Notes: generated by a model from the sequence alone, not told the origin. A stretch of DNA of 64,000 nt from Margaritifera margaritifera (GCA_029931535.1 JAQPZY010001561.1:620001-684000), one strand, 5' to 3'; shown: positions 45,347 through 57,932, counted from the stretch's first letter. A program made the numbers and translations.

Positions 45347-46280
45347 TCAACGATGGAAATCCGAAATATGAAATCTTTCCAAAAGCTATTACATATAGGA
45401 TGATAAATAATGATTTTGGTGAAGTATAATGTATTCGAATTAACGCTTAGTTTTTGTATAACCGTGTCTAGCTTTTAAGAGTTATATTATAAAATAACAT
45501 ATTGAAAAGCTTCGAGTGACAATACAGAATATTTCCACTTCATGAGTGAAAGATTTCCTTGTATCTACTCACAAAACCGTATTTTTTCTTTTTGTTATAT
45601 ATTTTTTAAGGAACCCCCCCCCCAAAAAAAAAAAACAAAAAAAACAAAAACAATCCAATTGCATGGATTTTGTTCTCCATTCTGTCCCAAATCGGTTACC
45701 GGGTGTATTACTATATCGATTAAAAGAAGTTCCTAAATTTTACAATAATTTAGGATAGTGACTCTTTACAAATTTAGCTCCTAAAAACTGTGTATTTTGT
45801 AAAACTAATTACTCTTTTCATACGAACAATGAAACGATTTTTACTTTCGTTATCGTATTCCTTGCGCGGATTAGTACAGTGAACATTAATGGGTCTGGAT
45901 AGAATAGTTACAAAGCGGTCGGATTCAACAGACTTCAGAGCGTAACAGGTTTAAACAAAAGATTTTTAATGATTGAGAAATTATTAGGATTTCGCTTTTT
46001 TATTTTGTTTATTATGTAATTAAACGTAAATTATGTGGTCTTGGTAAACTTTCAGTCAAGTTTGGTAACAGACGCTGCACCCAAATTTCGACAGTCACTC
46101 AATTTCGGCTTGCCTACAATCATCTAGCCCCGATTTATGCATGGTTTAGAAACAAGAGTATGAATACGATGGGAGTTAAAGTCGTTAATACAAAATATTT
46201 AGTATTGTATTTAATCCAGAGTCTTGCCTTAAAAACGTTTACCGTTTGTCGTGGAATGTAAACGGGTATGCGTGATGCTT
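45347..46280. other. No gene; poly-C/poly-A tract
   Basis: Unique AT-rich DNA. At 45615-45650 a run of ten C passes directly into A-rich sequence. A similar C-then-A tract occurs at 60791-60830. Confidence 0.55.
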
Positions 46281-46755
46281 AATATCGAATACGAACGGCT
46301 CATGTAAATTCAGTAAATGAAATTTGAACGATTCATATGGAAAACTATTTTAAAACAAGATAACACTTGAAAATCTATTTTTTGCTGTTTTGAGTTTGTT
46401 TTCAGACATATTTTGATGGCACCTCATTGCTTACATAAATGTTCAATGTTGTCATATTTTAAGATCTGTTCATCATGATGGAGAGAGAGAGAGAGATAGA
46501 AAAAAGAGATGGAGAATGAGAGAATAAAAAAGAAAAATGAATTAGGTCTAAATACGGAAGTATAACATGCATAAGGACAGATATATTTCCTAAATGGGAA
46601 AAGAAAGTAGTCCCAGAGGTGATATCGCCACTGTGGCGATACCACTTTTATCGCAATAGTAGCAACATCAATTTTACTCGCACTGATACATTTCCGTATC
46701 TCATTATGAAATGTATAGTAAAATAATTATCCCCATACAGCTTAATAAAGATGGG
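46281..46755. mobile_element. 475-bp dispersed element, copy 2
   Basis: Matches copy 1 end to end with high identity outside the short GA tract (46481-46500). The hairpin at 46619-46645 (GTGATATCGCCAC / GTGGCGATACCAC) has one mismatch. Here no SINE flanks it, which fixes the ends of the element. Confidence 0.75.
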
Positions 46756-47402
46756 TTCAGTAAGTAAAAGGGTGCAATATTTTATAAATCAATGTAAAAA
46801 TGAAATACTATACCATTTCTTAAGTAACAAACACCACATTTGGCATTCAATTTAAGGGGTTAGTTCTAATTTTACAAATCTCTGTTTTCGATCATTTGAT
46901 TCAATTATGTTTCTATAGTTTTATAATATGACCTATGCACATCTTGATTGTCTCCAGAAGTTTCAAATAAGTTCAGTGATAATATTGCATAGATCAAATT
47001 TTTCTTTTCTTCCATTATTAACTGATATATTTCAACCACAGGCATTTCGATCCTTTTAAAGCAGTTCTTCTCTACCTATAAATGTGTAATATATACTTTG
47101 ACTATCTGAATCTATATGTGGTTATCAGACCACACCCTCCCATCTTTGTCAAACAAATTAGTGTTTGCAAACGAACTACTGTCAGGTACATCAAATCGCC
47201 TTACATTGACGTCAACTATATATGTAAACATTCCGGGGCAATTGGGCGCTTTGCCATCGGATTCATTGGCAAGGTTATAGTTTAAGGACGAGTCTACCTG
47301 TGCAGTAAGAGTTTGTTTACATTTTGCTTGGATTACAAATGTAACGTATGATCACATATCAATCTACATAACATAGTTTTTGCTCCATGTTAAAGTTATC
47401 AA
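46756..47402. other. No gene recognised
   Basis: Unique AT-rich DNA with one 67-codon plus-strand ORF (47082-47285) without a domain. Confidence 0.55.
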
Positions 47403-47582
47403 TCTACCGTATATACTCGCGTATAAACCATTTCCAAATTCAAACAACATGGACCCTGATCTGTCGTCGCTTAATGCGCCGGCACATCAGGGTCTATGTT
47501 GTTTGTTCTACTGATTAGTCCTTACAAACTGTATAGACCCAGATCTGCCGGCGCATTATGCGACGGCAGATCTGGGTGTATG
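47403..47582. mobile_element. Foldback pair: two related hairpins
   Basis: CCGTATATACTCGCGTATAA lies at 47407-47426. At 47442-47504 a 19-bp arm (AAACAACATGGACCCTGAT) is inverted with one mismatch; at 47533-47581 a 22-bp arm is inverted with about two or three mismatches. Both hairpins share a GACCC.GATCTG.CG.CGC core, so four versions of one arm occur in 140 bp. A short palindromic non-autonomous element is likely. Confidence 0.6.
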
Positions 47583-47684
47583 CAATTTGCAGTTGGTATG
47601 GTATTATTATGGAGTATTAACGGTAGCTTATTCCGAAATATGTACGCGAAGTACATAAATCTCTTTAGGAACGTATTCATGCCT

Positions 47685-47690
<6 letters not shown>

Positions 47691-47755
<65 letters not shown>
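47691..47755. repeat. (TA)n microsatellite
   Basis: An uninterrupted run of about 32 TA units, likely to be length-variable and hard to sequence. Confidence 0.97.
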
Positions 47756-47756
<1 letters not shown>

Positions 47757-48794
47757 GTGCTGATTTGCAGGAGTTATCACATGACCATTTTAAAAGAGCG
47801 CACAGCGACTTCTGATTGTTTAATGTAATGGATCACTTACAAGATACAGTCGTGGATAAGTTTGACTATTAAACGTACTTAATTTGCTAAATTACTGTAC
47901 TTCGTGTTGACTGTGCCAACTTTAATTGAATGCGATCGTACCTAAGATTACAATTTTCGCACAATCAATACATATTTCAATACACTAATAACGTGAAATA
48001 TGAATTGTATATGACACCAGTGAACTGCATTGTTAGTAATTCCCTGATGACACAATACAGATGGAAAGGTAAGTTTGATCGTACATACTAACAAGTAATG
48101 TATCGGTTATCAGGTGTTTATTGATTTATATATTTTTTCTTATTCTAATTACGAGGTTTTAAAATGATCCTTTAACTTATTTCATTAACCTGTACAAGTA
48201 ATGCTAAAAACAAGGATTTGTCTTATTGATATTGATAACTGTTAAAACATTTGGTTAGAAAGGATATCCATAGACTCTCAATGCAATTTTCTATCGATAG
48301 GATATATTAAAAAGAAACCGACATGTCCAACGACCTAGGATTCCCAAGACGTTCGAAGGAAACAAAATAGGAATTCAAGCCAAAAGCATAAATATTACAT
48401 AATGACACTAAATTTCGAAAACGTCGCGGAGAAATTACCCAAGTTTGTCTGCGTTTCGGCCTAAAGCAAAGTCTTTCTCAAGGGACATCAACAAACAAAC
48501 ACAGACACCCACATCCACACACACACAGTGACACGGATGTAACATATATTTACATTTGGGAAGCGAAAGAAACCTATCCAAAAATAATGAAAGGGAACAA
48601 AATTACAGGAGAAATAACTACATGACAAGAAATAGAGTTATTATCTATGGATAAGGCGAAAAAAATTTGGATACAAGATATTCTACTTTTCCAACTATTA
48701 TATATAGCCGAGTTAAAATTCTGCTTGCCTAGCGAGGGAGTCATAGTGCACCTCAGTTCCTTACCTTTGACCTTGTTCCATCCTAATTTGGGGA
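47756..48794. other. No gene recognised
   Basis: Unique AT-rich DNA with a short imperfect CA tract near 48510-48530. Confidence 0.6.
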
Positions 48795-48890
48795 TGAGGG
48801 CATGGCCTTATGAAGAGCGCTTATACATGCGAACTAGGTGATAGGTGTTGTTATTCGTGACATGGGTTCAATCCTGCTTGGAACGAATTA
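48795..48890 (+). mobile_element. Possible SINE head (tRNA-like)
   Basis: GGCCTTATGAAGAGCGC and, 50 bp on, CATGGGTTCAATCCTGC resemble A and B boxes. No SINE tail follows before the CT microsatellite, so this would be a truncated copy. Confidence 0.4.
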
Positions 48891-48938
48891 TAGCTCTCTA
48901 GCCTGTTAAATTAGATTTGAGTCATTTAGATTTTTATC

Positions 48939-48940
<2 letters not shown>

Positions 48941-49028
<88 letters not shown>

Positions 49029-49051
49029 CTCTCTCTCTCTCTCTCTCTCTC
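48941..49051. repeat. (CT)n microsatellite with two CAAT interruptions
   Basis: Three CT runs separated by identical CTCAATCT interruptions at about 48985 and 49024, so the interruption itself was duplicated. Confidence 0.97.
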
Positions 49052-49334
49052 GCTCTGTACGTATTTCGAAGTGTTTATCGATCGTCTTAAATATTTGTTC
49101 CTGGTCTTAACCTTACTAATATATGCCCTCTTATCTTTTGTCTCACAGATATCAATTACCTGTATAGTGTGTTTGTAAAGGATTTTACCTGTCTTGTGAA
49201 AATAATTAGGATTCACCAAATCACTACTTTCAAATGAAGAAAGAAAATCCCTTCACTTTGATGACTGCTGTGTAAATATATTTTAGGACAGTTCTGTTCC
49301 AACTTGCCCCTGAAAAGTGAAATTATGGTGGAAT

Positions 49335-49336
<2 letters not shown>
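49052..49336. other. No gene recognised
   Basis: Unique sequence between two microsatellites. Confidence 0.6.

Positions 49337-49386
<50 letters not shown>
49337..49386. repeat. (CA)n microsatellite
   Basis: About 25 uninterrupted CA units ending where the 34-bp array starts. Confidence 0.97.
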
Positions 49387-49388
<2 letters not shown>

Positions 49389-49845
49389 TTTCCAATATAC
49401 TATACATAGGCTACAGCCTCTGTTTCTAATACGTAATACATAGGCTGGACCCTCTGTTTGCAATACGTAATACATAGGCTGGACTCTCTGTTTCCAATAC
49501 GTAATACATAGGCTGGACCCTCTGTTTGCAATACGTAATACATAGGCTGGACCCTCTGTTTGCAATACGTAATACATAGGCTGGACTCTCTGTTTCCAAT
49601 ATGTAATAAATAGGCTGGACCCTCTGTTTCCAATAGGTAATAAATAGCCTAGAGCCTTTGTTTCCAATATGTAATACATAGGCTGAACCCTCTGTTTGCA
49701 ATACGTAATACATAGGCTGGACCCTCTGTTTGTAATACGTAATACATAGGCTGTACCCTCTGTTTCCAATATGTAATAAATAGCCTACAGCCTTTGTTTC
49801 CAATATGTAATAAATAGGCTGGAGCCTCTGTTTGCAATACGTGAG
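49387..49845. repeat. Minisatellite, 34-bp unit, about 13 copies
   Basis: Unit CTGTTTCCAATACGTAATAC plus ATAGGCTGGACCCT. Variants TTTGCAAT/TTTCCAAT and ATAAATAG/ATACATAG recur in paired patterns. Minus-strand ORFs of 62-148 codons arise by chance. Confidence 0.96.
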
Positions 49846-50242
49846 AAAGTTACGTTTTACACCATTGCTAATTTATGGTCTTCTGGTAAAACGGAAATCT
49901 CAGTTATATATAGGAATTGAGCCCTGTAAATTGTGGGAAAATATTAAATGTTGCCATGCTATTTATATGCAATTTTCTCAGATCTGTTCGTTTATATCAC
50001 TAAACTTCAAAAGTTATATTCATAAATGATCTGTAAATTACCTGTGCCATTGAACTGACGACATCTGATCGGTTGATACCATGTACGGCATAAGAGATAA
50101 ATCTATGGATTAGTTTGGATAATGCCTATTAAATTCCCTTTGCGAGTGGCATTCTTATACTTCAAGTGGTAGTTATGTTAGATCAATTGATCACAATCAA
50201 ACCACAGATTTCAGTATTCGATTAATCAATATGGGCCTCAAG
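49846..50242. other. No gene recognised
   Basis: Unique AT-rich sequence between two arrays. Confidence 0.6.
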
Positions 50243-50668
50243 ACACAATATGACTGCTATGTGACAGGTTATATGGTCAATACACAGTATGACTGCTATA
50301 TGACATGTTATATGGTCAATACACAATATGACTGCTATGTGACACGTTATATGGTCAATACACAATATGACTGCTATATGACATGTTATATGGTCAATAC
50401 ACAATATGACTGCTATATGACACGTTATATGGTCAATACACAATACGACTGCTATGTGACACGTTATATGGTCAATACACAATACGACTGCTATGTGACA
50501 CGTTATATGGTCAATACACAATACGACTGCTATGTGACACGTTATATGGTCAATACACAATATGACTGCTATATGACACGTTATATGGTCAATACACAAT
50601 ATGAGTGCTATATGACACGTTATATGGTCAATACACAATATGAGTGCTATGTGACACGTTATATGGTC
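50243..50668. repeat. Minisatellite, 39-bp unit, 11 copies
   Basis: Unit ATGACTGCTATGTGACACGT plus TATATGGTCAATACACAAT. As 39 is a multiple of three, both strands are open (173 codons plus, 138 minus). Differences between copies (TATGTGAC/TATATGAC, CACG/CATG, GACTG/GAGTG) are not biased to third positions of either frame. Confidence 0.96.
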
Positions 50669-51055
50669 AGAAAGGTTACTTGGGATGGTAGGTATTACGC
50701 AGGATATGCTTACCAGAGTATGGATTCCATTTGGTACTTGAGGGGTAATTAACTAGATAATGCCACTTATGCTTCAATTATGTGTCAAATTGGGGACAAA
50801 GCAGTACGGATTTTTATTTTCATTGATTTTAGTTCAGAATTGATAACCGTTTGGGGTTTCGGCAAAAAACGTCATTCGAGGCTATCAAGACGAATACTCT
50901 TCAACTGATTTTTTTTTACTCTTTCTCTTTCCTTCTTCGTTCATCTATGCATAAGAAGAGGGAATAGGAAAAGCTCCAACCTGCCGTGAACAGAACCAAT
51001 AACTTGTATCATAAATGTTGGATGCAACAGTCAACTTTAAGATTCACTGAACTAA

Positions 51056-51233
51056 TGATTGACTGATTGGTGTTTTACGGCACATCAGCATTTGAAAGAC
51101 TTATTAATGGCGAGGCAATAGGAGTTAGGTGCCATGCCCAGAGACACACAATGGTAACTGACCCAGGCCGGTCTGGGCAGGATTCGAACCTGCAACCCAC
51201 TTATAATGAATCCAGTCATTGCGGCTTCACATA
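51056..51233 (-). mobile_element. tRNA-derived SINE
   Basis: On the minus strand: AGCCGCAATGACTGGATTC (weak A box), GGGTTGCAGGTTCGAATCC (good B box), GGGCATGGCACCTAACTCC (middle) and a tail TGCCGTAAAACACCAATC. The tail and middle link it to the SINEs at 17171 and 37231; the tRNA part matches 60240-60420. Confidence 0.75.
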
Positions 51234-51294
51234 CTTATGAATATAGATTCAATTCTCAATTTCTCCATCAATTATTCTACTGTTTCGCGTAGGA

Positions 51295-51560
51295 GAATCT
51301 CATTATAATTTTAATGACCAGTGAAAATCTATAAGTCCTGTACAACAGAGAATGCTATTATAATTTTAATGACTCGGGAAAATCCATAAGTCCTGTACAA
51401 CATAGAATCATATCATAATTTTAATGACCAGGGAAAATCCATAAGTCCAGTACAACAGAGAATGCTATTATAATTTTAATGACCAGTGAAAATCCACAAC
51501 TCCTGTACAAGAGAGAATGCTATTATATCTTTAATCACCAGTGAAAATCTATAAGTCCTG
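51295..51560. repeat. Minisatellite, 55-bp unit, about 5 copies
   Basis: Unit TATTATAATTTTAATGACCA plus GTGAAAATCCATAAGTCCTGTACAACAGAGAATGC with moderate divergence; the last copy is partial. Confidence 0.93.
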
Positions 51561-51891
51561 GACACACTGATTTGCATCTAATGTTTCCCACAAAACATCT
51601 CTTATTGTGTTTATTAAAGATATTTTAAACCCATCAGTTGACGGTGTTCAGGAATTCCAAACTGCAACCATAAAATTAAACCCAATTCATCCATTTTCAT
51701 GATGGTCAGCTATGGCTGTAAATTCGAGCAAGTTGTTGGTACTTGATCGCAGGAGGATATGACTTATTTCACACAAGAAGAGAAAATAAGGAAAGTTAGG
51801 TGATTCCAATCAATTTAAAATTAAATATACTACGTCTATATCGACAGGTAGTCCGAGTTGAATAACATGCCATAAAACTTAAATTTACAAC
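51561..51891. other. No gene recognised
   Basis: Unique sequence between two arrays. Confidence 0.6.
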
Positions 51892-52358
51892 CTGTCTTAC
51901 CCTGTACGTGCTGTCTTACCCTCTGCGTTCTGTCTTATTCTGTACATGCTGTCTTACCCTGTACATGCTGTCTTACCCTGTACGTTCTGTCTTACCCTGT
52001 ACGTGCTGTCTTACCATATACGTGATGTCTTACTCTGTAATGCTGTCTTACCCTGCACATGCTGTCTTACCCTGTGCATGCTGTCTTACCCTGTACATGC
52101 TGTCTCATCCTGTACATGCTGTCTTACCCTGTACGTGCTGTCTTACCCTGTAATGCTGTCTTACCCTGTAATGCTGTCTTACCTTGTACGTGCTGTCTTA
52201 CCCTGTAATGCTGTCTTACCCTGAGCATGCTGTTTTACCCTGTACGTGCTGTCTTACCATGTAATGCTGTCTTGCCCTGTATATGCTGTCTTACCTGTAC
52301 GTGCTGTCTTATCCTGTACATGCTGTCTTACCCTGTACGTGCTGTCTTACCCTCTGCA
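51892..52358. repeat. Minisatellite, 18-19-bp unit, about 25 copies
   Basis: Unit CTGTCTTACCCTGTACATG with frequent variants CTGTACGTG and CTGTAATG (18 bp). It has the shortest unit of the minisatellites here. ORFs over it (81 and 92 codons) are artefacts of leucine/tyrosine/cysteine repeats. Confidence 0.95.
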
Positions 52359-52610
52359 TGAATCAAGGAGGAAATGGTATATACATTTGTTGGAGCACGA
52401 GGCAAGAATCTGAGCCAAAGTGTGCAAAGTCTTTCCACGTGCTTTTAGATCTGCAAACGTGTCAACAAATTTCGCATGGTCGTTGCTATGTGTATACATT
52501 ATGTTACGAATACGCACAAACAAGTCTTCGAACATTAACAAACCTGTACTCAAACAGCACACGAGTGCATTTCCAATATTTGAGTACGGTTGATGTAAAA
52601 AAAATAGCAC
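52347..52610 (-). CDS. Unidentified coding-like ORF cut by the 19-bp array
   Basis: An 87-codon ORF. Its second half (HSNDHAKFVDTFADLKARGK then TLHTLAQILASCSNKCIYHF) is unusually protein-like for this window: balanced composition, amphipathic helix-like, codons not AT-skewed. The last few codons and the stop come from the 19-bp array, so the original 3' end is missing. No family was recognised. The plus strand is also open here for about 100 codons (52358-52663), so the strand is uncertain. A decayed transposon or host gene exon are both possible. Confidence 0.25.
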   Translation of the reverse strand: MLFFLHQPYSNIGNALVCCLSTGLLMFEDLFVRIRNIMYTHSNDHAKFVDTFADLKARGKTLHTLAQILASCSNKCIYHFLLDSCRG

Positions 52611-52666
52611 ACGTCAAACGTGAAAAACCCCAGGATCAATCAAGAATTGTTCTTCATGATCAATGA

Positions 52667-53231
52667 TTTCTGAACTCGCTGTCAGTATCATGACATGGCT
52701 TCTATGAGTGTCTGTCAACATTATGATATGGTTTCTCTATGTAGCTGTCAATGTCATAGTGAAGTAAATTATAGTTACTGACAGCATTTCAGATGGAAAA
52801 AAAAATGTCAAGGCTGTTTTCAACAGTACGATTCAGTCTTATTGCTGTTTTATATAGCAGACATTGTGAAGAATAAATAACATAATCATGAGAATACGTT
52901 ATAAGCAGTGAATTGAGTTGATATTGCTTGTCTGAATGCAATTTATTTTAGTCATTACAAATGATTGCACACCTGAACCAAATTTTGCGACTTGAGTCAG
53001 ATAAAATATTTGTGGATATTTTATTAATTGTAACAAGAAAGTACATATGTTGTCTAGTTTCCTGGCTGTAAAAGAATATATTTATAATTTGCCTCACCTA
53101 CCAATACACTGACACCCCACCCCCACCCCTCCATTCCCAACACAAAACTGTGTCACCTACAAATCTGTGTTAATGTAAAAAAAGGTATCTAAACAAAATG
53201 ACGTTATTTTTATATTTGTCGAATTTAATTC

Positions 53232-53279
<48 letters not shown>

Positions 53280-53550
53280 CAACCATAGACACTGAGAGTG
53301 TGTTTAGATATGTACACCACTCTGACAACTATCCATCACTTATAATCTAAGGTTTACAAGTAAATGTTTCAAGCTTCCTGAAGATTCCATACAATATAAT
53401 ATGCATATTGACAATGACATTTACTACAGATCCATATATAACCAAATTAATGCATACAATAATATGATTGTAAGTATGATGCTAGCAAATATTTACAATA
53501 AGAAATTTCTGTATTTTAGAATCACATAAAGGTCCGCAGTTTTTGGATAG
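52667..53550. other. No gene; C-rich motif and (GA)n
   Basis: Unique sequence. C runs at 53114-53138 (four runs of three to five) form a quadruplex motif on the minus strand. A clean GA microsatellite lies at 53235-53273. A short direct repeat of ATGGCTTCTATG / ATGGTTTCTCTATG lies at 52693-52742. Confidence 0.55.
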
Positions 53551-53637
53551 GATAATGTGTAATGTTTTGATATCATGTTGATAATGTGTAATGTTTTGAT
53601 ATCATGTTGATAATGAATAATGTTTTGATATCATGTT
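53551..53637. repeat. 29-bp tandem repeat, 3 copies
   Basis: GATAATGTGTAATGTTTTGA plus TATCATGTT; the third copy has GATAATGAATAATG. Confidence 0.94.
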
Positions 53638-53798
53638 GATTACAGTCTTGACATTTTTATTTCACTAGCTTGATTACATTGATTGTGTGTTTTCTTGTTT
53701 TTATTTTTGTTTGTTTGCGTTTTACTTGCTTCACTGCTCTCTTGCCTACTTGGTTTTGAGGCCAACAAGGGAATTCTTTGATACTGCCAATTTATATG

Positions 53799-54025
53799 TC
53801 AGTGTGTGTATGTGTTATTGTGTGTATGTACTGTGTGTGTATGTGTTATTGTGTTATGTACTGTGTGTGTATGTGCTATTGTGTTATGTACTGTTTGTGT
53901 ATGTGTTATTGTGTTATGTACTGTGTGTGTATGTGTTATTGTGTTATGTACTGTGTGTATGTGTTATTGTGTGTATGTACTGTGTGTGTATGTGTTATTG
54001 TGTGTATGTACTGTGTGTGTGTATG
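53799..54025. repeat. Minisatellite, 26-28-bp GT-rich unit, about 8 copies
   Basis: Unit GTGTGTATGTGTTATTGTGT plus TATGTACT. Some units read TATTGTGTGTATG. Probably grown from a GT microsatellite. Cysteine/valine/tyrosine ORFs (87-113 codons) are artefacts. Confidence 0.93.
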
Positions 54026-54261
54026 TGAGTGCGCGTGTTGGTACCTGCCTTATAATTACTCTATGGTGAAACCCTTTCTTCGCTTTTGTAAAGAAAATAT
54101 AATATTTTAGGTCACTGACAACAAATTATTTTATGAGCAACGGAACCAGCCGAAGTGTGGTGGTATATTAAATACTATAATTAAAAGAGTGTGGGTTGCT
54201 CATTGGCTGAAATTAATTAAAAAAAAAAAATACAATAATCTAATTTATTCAAATGAAGGCT

Positions 54262-54957
54262 ACCTATGAGTAAATTGTACATACTAGTAGGCTTGTACCT
54301 ATGAGTAATTGTACACACTAGTAGGCTTGTACCTATGAGTAATTGTACACACTAGTAGGCTTGTACCTATGAGTAAATTGTACACACTAGTAGGCTTGTA
54401 CCTATGAGTAAATTGTACACACTAGTAGGCTTGTACCTATGAGTAAATTGTACACACTAGTAGGCTTGTACCTATGAGTAATTGTACACACTAGTAGGCT
54501 TGTACCTATGAGTAAATTGCACACACTAGTAGGCATGTACCTATGAGTAAATTGTACACACTAGTAGGCTTGTACCTATGAGTAATTGTACACACTAGTA
54601 GGCTTGTACCTATGAGTAATTGTACACACTAGTAGGCTTGTACCTATGAGTAATTGTACACACTAGTAGGCTTGTACCTATGAGTAAATTGTACACACTA
54701 GTAGACTACTTGTACCTATGAGTAATTGTACACACTAGTAGGCTTGTACCTATGAGTAAATTGTACACACTAGTAGGCTTGTACCTATGAGTAATTGTAC
54801 ACACTAGTAGGCTTGTACCTATGAGTAAATTGTACACACTAGTAGGCTTGTACCTATGAGTAATTGTACACACTAGTAGGCTTGTACCTATGAGTAATTG
54901 TACACACTAGTAGGCTTGTACCTATGAGTAAATTGTACACACTAGTAGACTTGTACC
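54262..54957. repeat. Minisatellite, 34-35-bp unit, about 20 copies
   Basis: Unit CCTATGAGTAAATTGTACAC plus ACTAGTAGGCTTGTA. It alternates between 35-bp (GTAAATTG) and 34-bp (GTAATTG) forms. One unit near 54705 has an extra four bases (AGACTACTTG). The array ends in GTAGACTTGTACCTA. Confidence 0.96.
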
Positions 54958-57707
54958 TAAAACCATTTTCATTTTATCGCTGCTACCGCACAGGTACTAT
55001 TGGATGTGAACATGGAGTTCTCAGCGGGTTAGAATTTTTTAGTGGGCACCAACAGTCTTTATGAATTAGAAGGAATAAAGTCTGGATATTAATGATTTCC
55101 TGTTGAATAAATAATTTTTCTAAATATGGACTGATACATGGACTTGTTTACTTGTTTCACACACACACACACAGACACACACACACAGATACAGACACAC
55201 ACAGACACACAGACAATTTATTTTCAAAACGTGATGTTTTGCTAGTATGGTAGAGAAAAGTACCAGAGGTTCATCATTGTAAAGTATGAGTTTACTACAG
55301 ATTAATTCCATTTATCGTAAATGATATCCTGTCTTTCCAATTATATCTACGTGCATGCATTTAAATACTTGTTCGTGTTCCACTGGAGTATTGATTGTGA
55401 TATTGCTGTCAATCTGAGTTAAATTGCAAGTACTGTGAAAAACATTATATCGTCCATGGCTGATGTACACGCATGCAAAGTGAGATCCTAATATTTTACC
55501 TCATATGTTGCGTTTTGCAACTTGAGTGTAATAAAGATTTTGTCATTTTCATTGGTATACAAATCTTGAGATAATTTTAAAAAAATACAACTACACTAAA
55601 ACTGCAATATATCAGGTATCAATAAATCGAATACTAATCACTCGAATGGCCTGCTTAGGTTCGACATAGGTTTTTCTCTTCCCTGCGACCCTCAAATGCT
55701 CAACGTTTTGTGAAAGTACTAATGTATTTTCTATGTACATATCGCAAGAAATGGACGGTTTTCAATAGCCATACCTTATTAAAAGTGTTTCTCTTCGTAA
55801 ATTAAAAACAAATGATGACATCACCGCAAGGTAATTACTTTACATAAGTTGCACAACAGTCCCTCATGCATCCAATAAGAGTTACTATGTCCCGAGGCAA
55901 AAGGGCATACCAACAGTATCGAATTGCTAGGACTAGAAGTATAAGTGATTGGCGAAAAAGCGGGTATATTTTGTCCTCCTCTTCTGTACAATTTAAGATA
56001 TTCAATTCTGCACATCGATACACATATAGCATTAGCTTACATTTTTGGAGGAGAAAAGAAGGGACATCTGAGCAACAGAGTTTTTAAAAGCTGCAAAAAC
56101 AATGAACTAAATTTTCGTCTTCAAAGCGTCAAGGGATAGGATCCCTCACCTTGTAACGAAGATTACAAAAGCAGTATAATTGATCAACAATGATATAATG
56201 CAATCTTACCAATCTATAGGTTACATTTCCTATTTTAAAAAATACATTATATGATTTTAGAAGATTTTGCTGTTTTACGGGCGATATCCTGATGAGAATT
56301 TGATCAATTACCCGTTTCCAAGAGCAGATCAACTTATAAATCGCACTGAAATTTGTATCGTCAATTCCTATCCACTTTCCATAAATCACCACAATATTTA
56401 ACCACCTCTAATCCTTTTATAATACAACTCAATCTCAGACAAATTAAATCTCAATTTTTAAATAGAAAAACTATTCCAAGAAAATCCATCAACTGCAACC
56501 GTCTGATTGATGGAGATTGACACCCGAGCCCACATAATCCCTATGGAAGTGTATACGGTTAGTATCGATTAGGTTGGACAATAAAATTAATATCCTAGAT
56601 AGCCGTTTGTATATAAATCTGTCTGTATATTGTCTGTGCATTCAATGATTTATGCATGACTATTAATTAATGTGATTCGTGTGTTTAATGGACAACACAG
56701 AATATCGCGCCGTGGCACAAGGTCGACCAACCTCGAAACTAAAGAGATTATCGAACGCCAATACATTTTCTCCAGATCTCCGTCTGTTGTGTTTTTCTTG
56801 CAACTTTAATCAAAGAGTAATGCTAGCTTATAAACTTTAAAAAAACAAAAACAAATAAAGGACATAATAACAATTTAAACACAATAAGAAGTCATGCAAA
56901 ACACACACACACACACTGATGGCAGGAATAAACGCTGTACTATTGGTGGAGCTGAAACGATCAAAAAAATGTCTCTATTCGAATATTTGTGGAATGTATT
57001 CGAAACTATTCGAATATTTGTGGAATGTAATCCGATAGAATTCCAATATTTGTCAATAAGATATCAAAGGTATATATTTTCGTTCTTTTTACTGTCAACC
57101 TTAATACATATTAACACCTCCCGTCCCATTTCCCCGGCCGAAGAGCTGCATTGAAAACTATGTACTCAGTCAACTAAATCTAATTAAATGACAGCTAAGG
57201 CATCTTGAGTGAATTTAATTTCTTTCTTGATTCAGACTACTAATCAATAAATGAAGGTGTTATTTAACTGTTTGTCTGCAAAATCAGTATGACCAAAAAC
57301 ATATGTTAGTGCAGACGGACTACAGGTAAAAATGGTTAGTAACTCTTCATTACTTTTTCAGTAAAATGCAGGGACTATCTAACATATTCTCTGGGGAGTG
57401 ACTTATTCACAATGAAAACCACACAAGTTGATTTTCGATGTAACTTGACCGGAGTACGAAAAATTTAAGACAATTCATGCAGACAGTCGATGACTCAGTT
57501 ATTTCATAATTTGCACGAATAAAACGTCAAATTTAGATTGAATTACAGGATTGCAAATATTTAATCCATATTATTTATGTTACTTTGTTGAAGGGTTATT
57601 GACTTCAACATGTTCCCTGTTCTATACACGTTATTTATAAATTGTCCGTACTACATGTTATGTGTCCAAGAGCGCCTGAATGACAATGAATAGAAATGGC
57701 GATGTTG
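54958..57707. other. Long unique stretch without a recognised gene
   Basis: About 2.75 kb. Contains an interrupted CA tract (55159-55213), a CACACA run at 56901-56916 and a 31-bp tandem duplication (TATTCGAATATTTGTGGAAT at 56976 and 57007). ORFs of 63-87 codons on both strands at 55820-56392 have no recognisable domain. Confidence 0.5.
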
Positions 57708-57932
57708 TGAGCACTGTCCCTATTCAGAATATTGACGTTATGATTACCTTGTGAGTACTGTCACTATTCAGAATATTGACGTTATGATTACCTTGTGAGT
57801 ATTGTCACTATTCAGAATATTGACGTTTTGATTACCTTGTTAGTACTGTCACTATTTAGAATATTGACGCTATGATTACCTTGAGTACTGTCACTATTAA
57901 GAATATTGACGTTATGATTACCTTGTGAGTGA
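57708..57932. repeat. Minisatellite, 44-bp unit, 5 copies
   Basis: Unit CACTATTCAGAATATTGACG plus TTATGATTACCTTGTGAGTACTGT with few differences; one copy lacks two bases (CCTTGAGTACTG). Confidence 0.95.

Noticed and set aside
50222..50752. 173- and 138-codon ORFs on opposite strands
   Set aside because: By-products of the 39-bp array; both strands open, with no recognisable protein.
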